DNA of 64,000 nucleotides from assembly GCA_900142905.1 (NCBI GenBank), contig FSRV01000001.1:4340001-4404000 (forward strand). Reading direction: 5' to 3'. This stretch comes from Burkholderia sp. GAS332 (GTDB lineage Bacteria; Pseudomonadota; Gammaproteobacteria; Burkholderiales; Burkholderiaceae). Made by a program: the position numbers and the translations under genes. Each line of letters starts with the position of its first letter. Positions within the stretch are counted from its first letter, which is position 1. Below, in pieces: positions 17,045 to 25,226 of this stretch. The notes beneath the pieces are model-generated. The model saw nothing but the letters and a program-made list of their open reading frames with translations, ran no database searches and was not told where the DNA came from.

Positions 17045-18574
17045 TCAGGCGCTCGCGCCGGCCGGGGCGCAGGCAGCGGCAACTGCACGAACATCCAGTG
17101 CGCTCTTCGGCAGCGGATTGTTCGGACGCGTTTCGAGCCAGAAGCGGTACAACGTGTTCTTCGCCGCTTCGAGGCGATAGTTGCTCGTGGCGCGCATGTC
17201 GCTCAGCGGCGCGTAGTCGTTGCCGAGCGCGAGCATCGCGGCCTGCGCGGTCGCTTCGTGCCATTCAGCGTCGCGCAACACGGCTTCGGCATGCGTCGCG
17301 CGCTTCGACGTGGCGGCCATGCCGCCAAACGCAATGCGCGGCTCGCGGATCACGTTGCCGTCGGCGATGAAGGAGAACGCGGCGCACACGGCCGAGATGT
17401 CCGAGTCGAAACGCTTCGACAGCTTGTAGGTGCGGAACTGCAGGTTCGCGCGCACACCGGTGCGGGTCGGCACCTTCAATCCGACGACGAATTCATGCTC
17501 CGCCATGTCTTTCTTCTGATACGCGAGGTACAGGTCTTCGAGCGGCATTTCGCGTTCAATCTCGCCACCGCGCACAATCACATGCGCACCGAGTGCGATC
17601 AGGCCAGGCATCGAATCGCCGATCGGCGAACCGTTGGCGATGTTGCCGCCAAGCGTGCCGGCATTGCGGATCGGCAGCGAGGCGAAGCGTTGCCACATTT
17701 CGGTGAGTTCCGGATATTGCTTTGCAATTTCCGCGTAAGCCCGTTCGACGCTGACGCCCGCGCCGATTTCGATCCAGTCGTCGTTGGTTTCGAGCTTCTG
17801 CAATTCGGCGATCTGCCCGACATACACGATGTTGCCGAGCTCGCGCATCATCTTGGTGACCCACAGACCGATGTCCGTGCTGCCGGCGAGAATACGGGTG
17901 GCCGGTTCGGCTTCCTTGATTTTCGCGAGCGCGGCGACGGTGCGCGGCGCGTCGAACTGCTGGCCGGCGTGCTGGTAGTGGAAGGTGTCCTTGCGCTCGA
18001 GCGTGGCGAGCGTTTTCGACAGCGCTTCGACATTGACCGGAGCCTTCGGCGCGGGGGCTTCGAACATGCGCACGGCGGCGTCGACGATCGGACGATAGCC
18101 GGTGCAGCGGCACAGGTTGCCGGTCAGCGCGTTGCTGATCGCGTCGCGCGACGGCACGGTCTTGTTCGCGCAGCTGTGTTCGTGGCCGTGCTTTTCGTAC
18201 AGCGACCACATCGACATCACGAAGCCCGGCGTGCAGAAACCGCATTGCGAGCCGTGGCACTCGACCATCGCTTCCTGCACCGGATGCAGCGAGCCGTCCG
18301 GCTGACGCAGGTCTTCGACGGTGTAGAGCGCTTTGCCGTCCAACGTCGGCACGAACTGGATACAGGCGTTGACCGCCTTGAAGTCGACGCCGCCCGCCTC
18401 GTTGCGCTCGCCGATCACGACCGTGCACGCGCCACAGTCGCCCTCGGCGCAACCTTCCTTGGTGCCGGTGCAATGTGCGTCCTCGCGCAGATACTGCAGG
18501 ACGGTGCGGGTGACGGGCGCATCCTTGATCTCACGGATCGCGTTGCGGTGGTAGAAGCGAATCGGCTCAGTCAT
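17045..18574 (-). CDS. xdhA: Xanthine dehydrogenase iron-sulfur/FAD subunit
   Basis: A 509-residue small subunit. The N-terminal plant-type [2Fe-2S] domain has Cys42, Cys47, Cys50 and Cys71. The second cluster domain has CGFC (111-114) and CRC (155-157). The FAD-binding domain spans roughly residues 190-380 with ILAGSTDIGLWVTK and AGTLGGNIANGSPIGD, and a CO-dehydrogenase-flavoprotein C-terminal domain follows. Electrons pass from the Mo centre of XdhB through these clusters to FAD and NAD+. It is the first gene of the xdh operon, and a dyad at 18618-18641 lies in its upstream region. Confidence 0.95.
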   Translation of the reverse strand: MTEPIRFYHRNAIREIKDAPVTRTVLQYLREDAHCTGTKEGCAEGDCGACTVVIGERNEAGGVDFKAVNACIQFVPTLDGKALYTVEDLRQPDGSLHPVQEAMVECHGSQCGFCTPGFVMSMWSLYEKHGHEHSCANKTVPSRDAISNALTGNLCRCTGYRPIVDAAVRMFEAPAPKAPVNVEALSKTLATLERKDTFHYQHAGQQFDAPRTVAALAKIKEAEPATRILAGSTDIGLWVTKMMRELGNIVYVGQIAELQKLETNDDWIEIGAGVSVERAYAEIAKQYPELTEMWQRFASLPIRNAGTLGGNIANGSPIGDSMPGLIALGAHVIVRGGEIEREMPLEDLYLAYQKKDMAEHEFVVGLKVPTRTGVRANLQFRTYKLSKRFDSDISAVCAAFSFIADGNVIREPRIAFGGMAATSKRATHAEAVLRDAEWHEATAQAAMLALGNDYAPLSDMRATSNYRLEAAKNTLYRFWLETRPNNPLPKSALDVRAVAAACAPAGASA

Positions 18575-18963
18575 GTCTCGTTACTCTCAATGTTCTGTGT
18601 CCGTTGGGACGTGCTGCGATGATGGTTCGAAAACTATCATCATCAATAAATACAACCCATAGCAGGGATCGCATGCGGGACATATTCGCGAAACGATATA
18701 GAGATGGGTTTGAGGGTCGGTTGGCTTATGGCGATATGGCTGCTTTGGCGTATTTTTAGTTAAATTGTAGTTTTATGGCCATTTCCGCCTAGGATCTCTT
18801 GATCCGTTACGTATGAAAGGACCGCTCGTGCAGGGTGAAAACGAACGACTATATGGCTCCGGCACCACTTTTTAGGCGTGGAAATTATTAAGCAACTCCT
18901 GCAAGGGAATCGGTTCCATGGGAAAATCACGCCTTTCCGCCGTTTTCAAGTCTCGTTTTCCCC
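18575..18963. other. Divergent intergenic region between xdhA and an MFS gene
   Basis: 389 bases without a gene, clearly more AT-rich than its surroundings (for example 18740-18780), so it probably holds promoters for both directions. GATGATGGTT (18618-18627) and AACTATCATC (18632-18641) form a nearly perfect inverted repeat ~45 bases before the xdhA start and may be an operator. No other structure is evident. Confidence 0.55.
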
Positions 18964-20175
18964 ATGTCCACCGACTCAGCGACACCTCGCAGCGATTTTG
19001 CGACGACCATGCAGATCATTCCGGTCGTCTTTTTCACATTTCTTTGCTACTTGACGATCGGAATTCCGCTCGCGGTGCTGCCTGGCTACGTCCACGACGA
19101 CCTGGGTTACAGCGCGATCCTGGCGGGCGCGGCGATCAGCGTGCAGTACCTGGCGACGCTGGCATCGCGGCCGCTCGCCGGTCGTTCGGCCGACACGTTG
19201 GGGCCGAAGCGGACGGTGTCGATCGGCTTGCTGGGTTGCGGTGCGAGTGGGGTTTTGTTGCTGATCGCCGTGTTGTGTGGGCGCTGGCCGGTGTTGAGCC
19301 TGGGATTGCTGGTGTGCAGCCGTCTCGTGCTCGGCTTCGGTGAGAGCCTGTGCGGCACCGGCGCGATTCTGTGGGGCATTGGCCGGGTGGGCACGAGCAA
19401 CAACGCCAAGGTGATTTCGTGGAACGGTATTGCCACTTATGGGGCGCTCGCGGTTGGCGCGCCACTTGGTGTGGCGATTGCGCACGGGGTCGGGTTCGCC
19501 GCGTTGGGCATTCTGGTGATTTTGCTGGCGGCGCTGGGGTTTTATCTGGCGCGGCCCATTGCACCGGTGCCGATCGTGCACGGCGAGCGGATGTCGTACC
19601 GGAGCGTGTTGACGCGGGTGCTGCCGCACGGGATCGGGTTGGCGCTGGGTTCGGCCGGATTTGGGTCGATTGCGACGTTCATCACGCTGTTTTATGCCGC
19701 GCGGCATTGGCCTAATGCGGCTTTGTCGTTGACTGTTTTTGGCACGCTGTTCATTGGGGCGCGTCTGTTATTCGCCAACACGATTAAGGCCTACGGCGGG
19801 TTTCGGGTCGCGATTGCTTCGTTTTCGTTTGAATGCGCCGGGTTGTTGATGTTGTGGCTGGCGCCGGAGCCGCATATTGCCCTCGCGGGGGCGGCGTTGA
19901 CCGGGTTTGGGTTTGCGTTGGTGTTTCCTGCGCTTGGCGTTGAAGCGGTTGGGCTTGTGCCGCCGGCTAGCCGCGGCGCGGCTTTGTCGGCTTATTCGGT
20001 GTTTCTTGATCTCTCGCTAGGGATTACTGGGCCGCTGGCCGGGTATATCGCTGGGGAGTTCGGCTATGCGCAGGTGTTTCTTTTTGCGGCGGTGGCATCC
20101 GCGATGGCCGTCGTGCTGTCGACCATGATGTATTTGCGGAATTCGCGAGCGCCTAATGCGCCTGCGGCGACCTGA
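18964..20175 (+). CDS. MFS transporter, YfcJ/YhhS-like
   Basis: A 403-residue, 12-helix permease. After a short polar N-terminus, TM1 ([22 protein letters not shown]) leads to a loop and the TM2-3 motif [17 protein letters not shown]. The N-terminal pattern [16 protein letters not shown] resembles the YfcJ/YhhS group of putative sugar or drug exporters. It is divergent from xdhA, but purine transporters of other families usually accompany xdh, so a link is not assumed. Its stop lies 31 bases before the left inverted-repeat element. Confidence 0.87.
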   Translation: MSTDSATPRSDFATTMQIIPVVFFTFLCYLTIGIPLAVLPGYVHDDLGYSAILAGAAISVQYLATLASRPLAGRSADTLGPKRTVSIGLLGCGASGVLLLIAVLCGRWPVLSLGLLVCSRLVLGFGESLCGTGAILWGIGRVGTSNNAKVISWNGIATYGALAVGAPLGVAIAHGVGFAALGILVILLAALGFYLARPIAPVPIVHGERMSYRSVLTRVLPHGIGLALGSAGFGSIATFITLFYAARHWPNAALSLTVFGTLFIGARLLFANTIKAYGGFRVAIASFSFECAGLLMLWLAPEPHIALAGAALTGFGFALVFPALGVEAVGLVPPASRGAALSAYSVFLDLSLGITGPLAGYIAGEFGYAQVFLFAAVASAMAVVLSTMMYLRNSRAPNAPAAT

Positions 20176-20206
20176 TTTTTTTGCCTGTGGGACGCTTTGT
20201 CTGTTT

Positions 20207-20409
20207 GCCTGCGGCGTTGGCCTTTCCTTGCATTCTTAGTGGTCTATTAGCGTTGCCCCTGTGCGGGGCGGCACTTACTTTCTTTGCCGCCGCAAAGAAA
20301 GATAAGCAAAGAAAGCGGCTAGAAGCCCCTGCTAAGCGGGTCCCCCGCGCAGCCACGGTAGTGGTGCATCTGGAATCTGTGCTCTCGCACATTCGGCCCT
20401 GGTGACAAA
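20207..20409 (+). repeat. ~205-bp dispersed repeat element, left copy
   Basis: Inverted relative to the copy at 21882-22088, with only scattered differences between them. It contains GCCCC-TGTGC-GGGGC and, at 20278-20301, a perfect ten-base stem (CTTTCTTTGC / GCAAAGAAAG) with a CGCC tetraloop. The whole unit resembles an intergenic repeat that I recall as common in Paraburkholderia genomes, where one frame is often mis-annotated as a short protein (containing LSFFAAAKK). I treat it as non-coding. Confidence 0.75.
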
Positions 20410-20664
20410 GCCGTCATACTTCCGGCGGCGCTGCGCGCGCCGACGCGGTAGTTCATCAAACCAGGTGCCGTTTGTTCGCTCGGAGGTAATTCACAAGGCT
20501 ACCCGCCGCGTTCGATGCCCACAGGACCTCAAAAGGCAGCTCGCCGTACGCTATGCCTGCGGCACTTCGCAAAGCGGCCAGCCATATTCGTTGCCGCGGC
20601 ACTTCAAAGAGCAGCTTGCCGTTTTCAACGTAAGCGTTGCGCAGACCACGTCTTGACGGTGGGT

Positions 20665-21261
20665 CTATTTACCGCCCCAGCGGTTCCATGCCATACGCAG
20701 GAGTGTGGCATTCGCAGCGCGCCGATCAAACAGTTCGGCATCGAAGTCTTCGCCAACCCAGCGCCGGTAGTCTTTCGCTTCTTCGCTGTCAGGCCGCTCG
20801 CGTAGCGTGTCGAGGAACCCCTGGTATCCAAACGGACCGCCAACGTCTTCAGGCGGACACGCACGTGCTCCGGCAAGGATGCGCGCACAGCCGTCTGGCT
20901 CGCACTCGACGGGTTCGATCTTCTCCACCACGATGTCGTGTTCCCAACCATCACCAAAGTCGTATTTGTAGAGGAAGCTCACGCCAGGATAGGCGACCTT
21001 CTGTAGCCGGGTCTTCCGATCGTCGAAGGTGTTGTCCGGGTCCATCGAGTCCAACACATCGTCAAGATCGAACATGGCATACGTTTTGTCGTCAATCTCG
21101 AACTCATGCAGGTGCGAGGCGGTCCAGCCGAATGCCGCCTGCAGAATGTGATGAAGCTTGCGCAGCGACTCGAACCCTTCAACCCGGACACGACGCCAGA
21201 TAGGGGGATTGATGTCTCGAATCTGGACGCGAAGGGTGTACAACTGGTAGGACTTGGCCAT
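20665..21261 (-). CDS. Plasmid pRiA4b ORF-3 family protein (IS1096 TnpR-like)
   Basis: A 198-residue soluble protein with the family core: YTLRVQIRDINPPIWRRV at the start, FGWTASHLHEF, a middle segment YKYDFGDGWEHDIVVE, and CPPEDVGGPFGYQGFL near the end. The family is scattered on plasmids and mobile elements; its biochemical role is unknown. The ATG at 21261 begins the conserved region, and an alternative ATG at 21291 would add ten residues. It sits between two inverted ~205-bp repeats next to an IS66 remnant, so it probably arrived as cargo. Confidence 0.85.
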   Translation of the reverse strand: MAKSYQLYTLRVQIRDINPPIWRRVRVEGFESLRKLHHILQAAFGWTASHLHEFEIDDKTYAMFDLDDVLDSMDPDNTFDDRKTRLQKVAYPGVSFLYKYDFGDGWEHDIVVEKIEPVECEPDGCARILAGARACPPEDVGGPFGYQGFLDTLRERPDSEEAKDYRRWVGEDFDAELFDRRAANATLLRMAWNRWGGK

Positions 21262-21303
21262 GAGATGAGCGAGAGACACGGGGAGAACCATATTATCGCC
21301 TCG

Positions 21304-21810
21304 CTACTGCCCGACGCTCACGTTCCACGGCAGCAGTTCATCAATACGGTTGATCTGGTGCGCGGCGATTCGCGCGAGGACGTGGCGCAAATAGGTTTCG
21401 GGACCGACACCATTGAGTTTGGCTGTGCCGATCAGGCTGTAAAACGCAGCAGCCCGTTCGCCGCCGGAATCCGCGCCGGCGAACAGGTAATTGCGCCGAC
21501 CGATGGCCACACCGCGCAAAGCACGGTCGACCGGCAGGTTGTCGATTTCGAGGTGCCCATCATTGCAATAGCGTGTGAGCGCGTCCCAACGGTTTAGCGC
21601 GTACAGGATTGCTCGACTGGTGTTGGACTTGCGCGAGAGCGTCTCGAGCACCGCCGTGAGCTAGGCTCGCATGCCTTCAAGCAGTGGCCTGGCATGTGCC
21701 CGCCGAAGCGCCTGCCGTTCGTCGGGTGGTTTGCCGCGGATCGGATCTTCGATCTTGTACAGCGCCCCAATGCGCTCCAGCGTCGCCGAGGCGAAGCCGA
21801 TGGCCCCACC
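21304..21810 (-). pseudogene. IS66-family transposase (TnpC) C-terminal remnant
   Basis: The frame from ~21800 down to 21304 gives the C-terminal ~165 residues of an IS66 TnpC. It begins ERIGALYKIEDPIRGKPP and continues with RRAHARPLLEGMRA, then [12 protein letters not shown] and [11 protein letters not shown]. The DDE-domain end is visible as [24 protein letters not shown] at 21661-21663 replaces the tryptophan codon expected between MRA and LTAV, so the frame is broken, and all sequence upstream of ~21810 is missing. No tnpA or tnpB remains. It is a dead fragment. Confidence 0.85.
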
Positions 21811-21881
21811 GCGTCCAAACGAAGCTCATGTTTTCTGACTGACCCTTCCGGCGAGCACATCGTGCGAGGCGGGAAGGATGA

Positions 21882-22088
21882 GCGCCTTGTCACTCACGCC
21901 GAATGCGCGAGGGCACAGATTCCAGATGCACCACTACCGTAACTGCGCGGGGGACCCGCTTAGCAGGGGCTTCTAGCCGCTTTCTTTGCTTATCTTTCTT
22001 TGCGGCGGCAAAGAAAGTAAGTGCCGCCCCGCACAGGGGCAACGCTAATAAACCACTAACAAAGCAAGGAAAGGCCAACGCCGTAGGC
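21882..22088 (-). repeat. ~205-bp dispersed repeat element, right copy
   Basis: Inverted copy of the element at 20207-20409, including the same ten-base stem with CGCC/GGCG loop. Differences between copies are few single-base changes and one small replacement near the outer end (CATTCTTAG versus CTTTGTTAG). Together the two copies enclose a ~1.5-kb accessory segment. Genes on both sides converge onto the pair. Confidence 0.75.
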
Positions 22089-22121
22089 ATACAGCCAAGC
22101 AAGCGCTGCGCGGGCAAACCC

Positions 22122-23345
22122 TCATTTCCCTTCCGACAACCCCCGCTCAAGCGCCGCCACGCCAGCCGGCAACTCAACCTTAACCCCCAGATCCACCATC
22201 GTCCGCCCAAGCGCATGCAAGGTCCTGAACAGGTTGTGTTCCCGACACTGCTCCCCCATCTGCCCAATCCGCACAATCGGCAACCCAAACGAACCCGAGA
22301 TCTCCACCTGATGGTGCCGCGAAATATGCCCACAGATATCAGCAGGACTCAACCGCTCCGGCACAACAATCCCAACAACCGAATTCAACCGACAAGCCGC
22401 CGGCGCGTACAACTGCAAACCCAGCGCAGTAATCCCCGCCTGCAGCGCCACCGAGCACTTCAAATGCCGCGCAAAGCGCTTCTCAAGCGTCTCAGCGCAC
22501 ACGAGACGCAGCGCCTCATGCAACGCCAGCACCCCCGACACCGGGGCCGTATAGTGATAGCCTGCGTTATGCCAGAAATTCTCCGCCAGCGACGCATCAA
22601 GACACCAATGCGCGTTCGGCGCCGTCCGCCCTTTCACACGCGCCCATGCCTCATCCGAAAACGCGATCAGCGAGACTCCCGGGATCGAGGACAAACCCTT
22701 CTGCCCGCCCGTAATCACCGCATCGATCCCCCACGCGTCCATCTCCAGCGGCATCGTGCTCAGCGTACACACCGCGTCGACAATGACCAGCGCACCAGCG
22801 GCTTTCGCGAGCGCGGCAATGTCCTTCAAATGATGATTCCACACGGTATTGGACGTCTCGCCCTGCACCACCGTGACGATCTCCGGCCGCTCGCGGCGGA
22901 TCGCCTCGGCGACGCTTTCAAGGCTCGCTACCGTGCCATCCTCGACGTCGAGCGTGACAACCTGCGCGCCGACGCGCCGGCCCATCTCCGCCATCCGCTC
23001 GCTGAAAAACCCGTTCTTGATGCTCAGCACTTTCGTGCCTTCCCACGCGAGGTTGGAGATTGCCATTTCCATCGCGGCAGAACCCGGCCCTGCGACACCC
23101 AGCACCCACTTCGAATTCGTCTGGAAGACGTAGCGCGCCATGGTCTTCACCTGGCCAATCACCTTCACCATCGTGCTGCCCAGGTGATTGATCACCACCG
23201 TATTGGCCTTGGCAACCGCCGCGGGAATCGGCACGGGGCCGGCGCCCATCATCAGTAACGGCTCTTCCGGAAGAATGGCGTCGAGCGATTCGACAACCGG
23301 ACAAGGCACTGCGGTAGAAACGGAGGGAGAGGTTGAAGTCGGCAT
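22122..23345 (-). CDS. Class V PLP-dependent aminotransferase (alanine/serine-glyoxylate type)
   Basis: A 407-residue fold-type I enzyme. MMGAGPVPIPAAV opens the catalytic core, VAGPGSAAMEMAISNL is the phosphate-binding region, VDAVCTLSTMPLEMD holds the cofactor-stacking aspartate, and TGGQKGLSSIPG contains the Schiff-base lysine. This pattern fits alanine-glyoxylate, serine-glyoxylate or pyridoxamine-pyruvate aminotransferases. The ATG at 23345 is chosen because upstream residues are unconserved. It follows the aspartate 4-decarboxylase gene on the same strand, separated by a strong hairpin. Alanine produced by AspD could be one substrate. Confidence 0.88.
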   Translation of the reverse strand: MPTSTSPSVSTAVPCPVVESLDAILPEEPLLMMGAGPVPIPAAVAKANTVVINHLGSTMVKVIGQVKTMARYVFQTNSKWVLGVAGPGSAAMEMAISNLAWEGTKVLSIKNGFFSERMAEMGRRVGAQVVTLDVEDGTVASLESVAEAIRRERPEIVTVVQGETSNTVWNHHLKDIAALAKAAGALVIVDAVCTLSTMPLEMDAWGIDAVITGGQKGLSSIPGVSLIAFSDEAWARVKGRTAPNAHWCLDASLAENFWHNAGYHYTAPVSGVLALHEALRLVCAETLEKRFARHLKCSVALQAGITALGLQLYAPAACRLNSVVGIVVPERLSPADICGHISRHHQVEISGSFGLPIVRIGQMGEQCREHNLFRTLHALGRTMVDLGVKVELPAGVAALERGLSEGK

Positions 23346-23381
23346 GATCGGTACGTGAATGTCAGGACGCAAAGGAACAAG

Positions 23382-23413
23382 CGGCCCCGCCAGCAATGAC
23401 ACTGGCGGGGCCG
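23382..23413 (-). terminator. Strong hairpin between aspD and the aminotransferase gene
   Basis: CGGCCCCGCCAG and CTGGCGGGGCCG form a perfect 12-base stem with an eight-base loop. On the minus strand it is followed by a T-containing but interrupted run (CTTGTTCCTTTG). It would separate or attenuate expression between the two genes. Confidence 0.6.
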
Positions 23414-23458
23414 TTCGTCCGATCATTCACCGATCTGCGCAATTGCGCAAGGAGTTTG

Positions 23459-25123
23459 TCACTTCACCTTGGTCTTATCGAGCTTCTTGCCGGTTGCGGC
23501 GTTATACCGCTCGACATACTCCTCGATCAGCTTGCGCATCGCGCGGCCAATCTGCCGATAGTCCGACTCGTTCAGATTAGCCAGCGACACCCGCCCGGAC
23601 GGATGCTGTGTACCGAAGCCACGTCCCGGCAACAGCACCACGCGCGCTTCACGTGCGAGGCGGAACAGCAATTCGGACGGCTCGGTGTTCTTCAGCAACC
23701 ATTCGACGAATTCACGCCCGAACATCTTCTCGCCGAGGAACTCGATGTCGAGAATCGTGTAGTAGTCGACCTGGTTCGGATCGTCGTCGTCGAACGAAAT
23801 GCCGACCTCTTCGTACAGCGCCTGTTTGCGCTTGCGGATCAGGCGCTTCAACGCGTTCTTATACGCGTCGGGCGTATCCATCAGCGCGAACAACGAGAAC
23901 AACACCATCTGCACCTGCTGCGGCGTCGACAAACCCGCCGTGTGATTCAGCGCGACGGTGCGGCTGTCGGCGACCAGCCGATCGATGAACTTGAGCTTGT
24001 CCGGTTCGGTCGTGATCGATTCATAACGCTCGTGCAACTGCTTCTTCGCGTCCTTCGGCAGCTCGGCGATCAGCTTGTCGAGCACGTTGTCGCGATGCGT
24101 CGCAATCGCGCCGAGACGCCAGCCGGTCGCGCCGAAATACTTCGAGTACGAGTACACGAGAATGGTGTTCTTCGGCGCGAGCGCGAACAGCGAGACGAAG
24201 TCGTCGGCGAAGGTGCCGTACACGTCGTCGGTCAACAGAATCAGATCGGGGCGTTCCTTGACGATGTCGGCGATGTATTGAAGGCTCTCGTCGTCCATCT
24301 TTACCGAAGGCGGGTTGCTCGGGTTCACGAGGAAGAACGCCTTCACCTTCGGATCGCGCAGCTTGTCGAGTTCCTTCTTCGAATATTGCCAGCCGCTTTC
24401 CACCGTGGCTTCGACATTGACGACGTTCAGCTGATAGTCGTTAAGGCGCGGAATTTCGATGTACGGCGTGAAGATCGGCAAGCCGAGCGCAATCGTGTCA
24501 CCCGGCTTGATCAGGTGATTCTCGCGCATCGTGTTGAAGATGTAGGTCATCGCCGCCGTGCCGCCTTCTACGGCAAACACGTCGAACTCGCCGACGAACG
24601 GATGGTTGCCGATCATCTCCTTGCGCAGGTACTGCCCGACAATGAGTTCGGACAACTTGAGCATCCGGTCCGGCACCGGATAGTTCGACGCCAGAATGCC
24701 CTCGCACATTTCATAGAGAAAGTCGCCCGCGGAGTAGCCGAGCTGGTCGCGCACATACGACACGGCGCCGCGCAGAAAGTCGATGCCGGGCACGCCCTTG
24801 TTTTCACGCAGGAACAAATCGAAGCGCTCCGTGAGCCCTTCGCGGCGCGGGAAGCCGCCGACGCCCTCCGGCATATAGGCGAACGAACGCTCTGACTCGC
24901 GCATCGCAAAGAGACCGAGCTGCCAGAAGCCGTGGCGCGGAATCGTCGCGAGGAAGTTCGGGTTGCCGCGGCCGGCGTTGAGCATCGATGCATTCGCCGC
25001 ACGCTCTACCGCGCCGCCACCGGCGGCCTTGATCAGTTCGTCCTTGAGTTCGAACGGGCTGAGCGCCGCAAAGCCGGCTTGAGCCATGTCGCCTTGTTTC
25101 TTGCCGCTTTTCTCTTTTGCCAT
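23459..25123 (-). CDS. aspD: Bifunctional aspartate aminotransferase / L-aspartate 4-decarboxylase
   Basis: A 554-residue PLP enzyme of the AspD family, which converts L-aspartate to L-alanine and CO2. The size (about 530-560) and the extra N-terminal region distinguish it from ordinary ~400-residue aspartate aminotransferases. VYSYSKYFGATGWRLG carries the Schiff-base lysine, and LVNPSNPPSVKMDDES and LTDDVYGTFADDF are core aminotransferase segments. The ATG at 25123 has GGAGA nearby. Two AspT-type exchanger genes lie directly upstream on the same strand. This is the known aspartate-in/alanine-out arrangement that consumes a cytoplasmic proton. Confidence 0.93.
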   Translation of the reverse strand: MAKEKSGKKQGDMAQAGFAALSPFELKDELIKAAGGGAVERAANASMLNAGRGNPNFLATIPRHGFWQLGLFAMRESERSFAYMPEGVGGFPRREGLTERFDLFLRENKGVPGIDFLRGAVSYVRDQLGYSAGDFLYEMCEGILASNYPVPDRMLKLSELIVGQYLRKEMIGNHPFVGEFDVFAVEGGTAAMTYIFNTMRENHLIKPGDTIALGLPIFTPYIEIPRLNDYQLNVVNVEATVESGWQYSKKELDKLRDPKVKAFFLVNPSNPPSVKMDDESLQYIADIVKERPDLILLTDDVYGTFADDFVSLFALAPKNTILVYSYSKYFGATGWRLGAIATHRDNVLDKLIAELPKDAKKQLHERYESITTEPDKLKFIDRLVADSRTVALNHTAGLSTPQQVQMVLFSLFALMDTPDAYKNALKRLIRKRKQALYEEVGISFDDDDPNQVDYYTILDIEFLGEKMFGREFVEWLLKNTEPSELLFRLAREARVVLLPGRGFGTQHPSGRVSLANLNESDYRQIGRAMRKLIEEYVERYNAATGKKLDKTKVK

Positions 25124-25226
25124 GATGCGTTCTCCAATGAGCAAGTGAATAACGCCGGCGTCGCGAGGGACACGTTCAGTTGACGCCGGCGTAAGAGAGA
25201 TCGATAGATGCGCGTACTACACCCGG

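Noticed and set aside
14601..17180. An 859-codon plus-strand open frame opposite xdhB
   Set aside because: Arg/His/Val-rich translation without family resemblance; xdhB on the other strand has all its expected motifs.
20153..20405. Short proteins read from the repeat element (containing LSFFAAAKK)
   Set aside because: The same peptide appears only because the DNA repeat is duplicated. There is no ribosome-binding site, and the hairpin structure is the better explanation.
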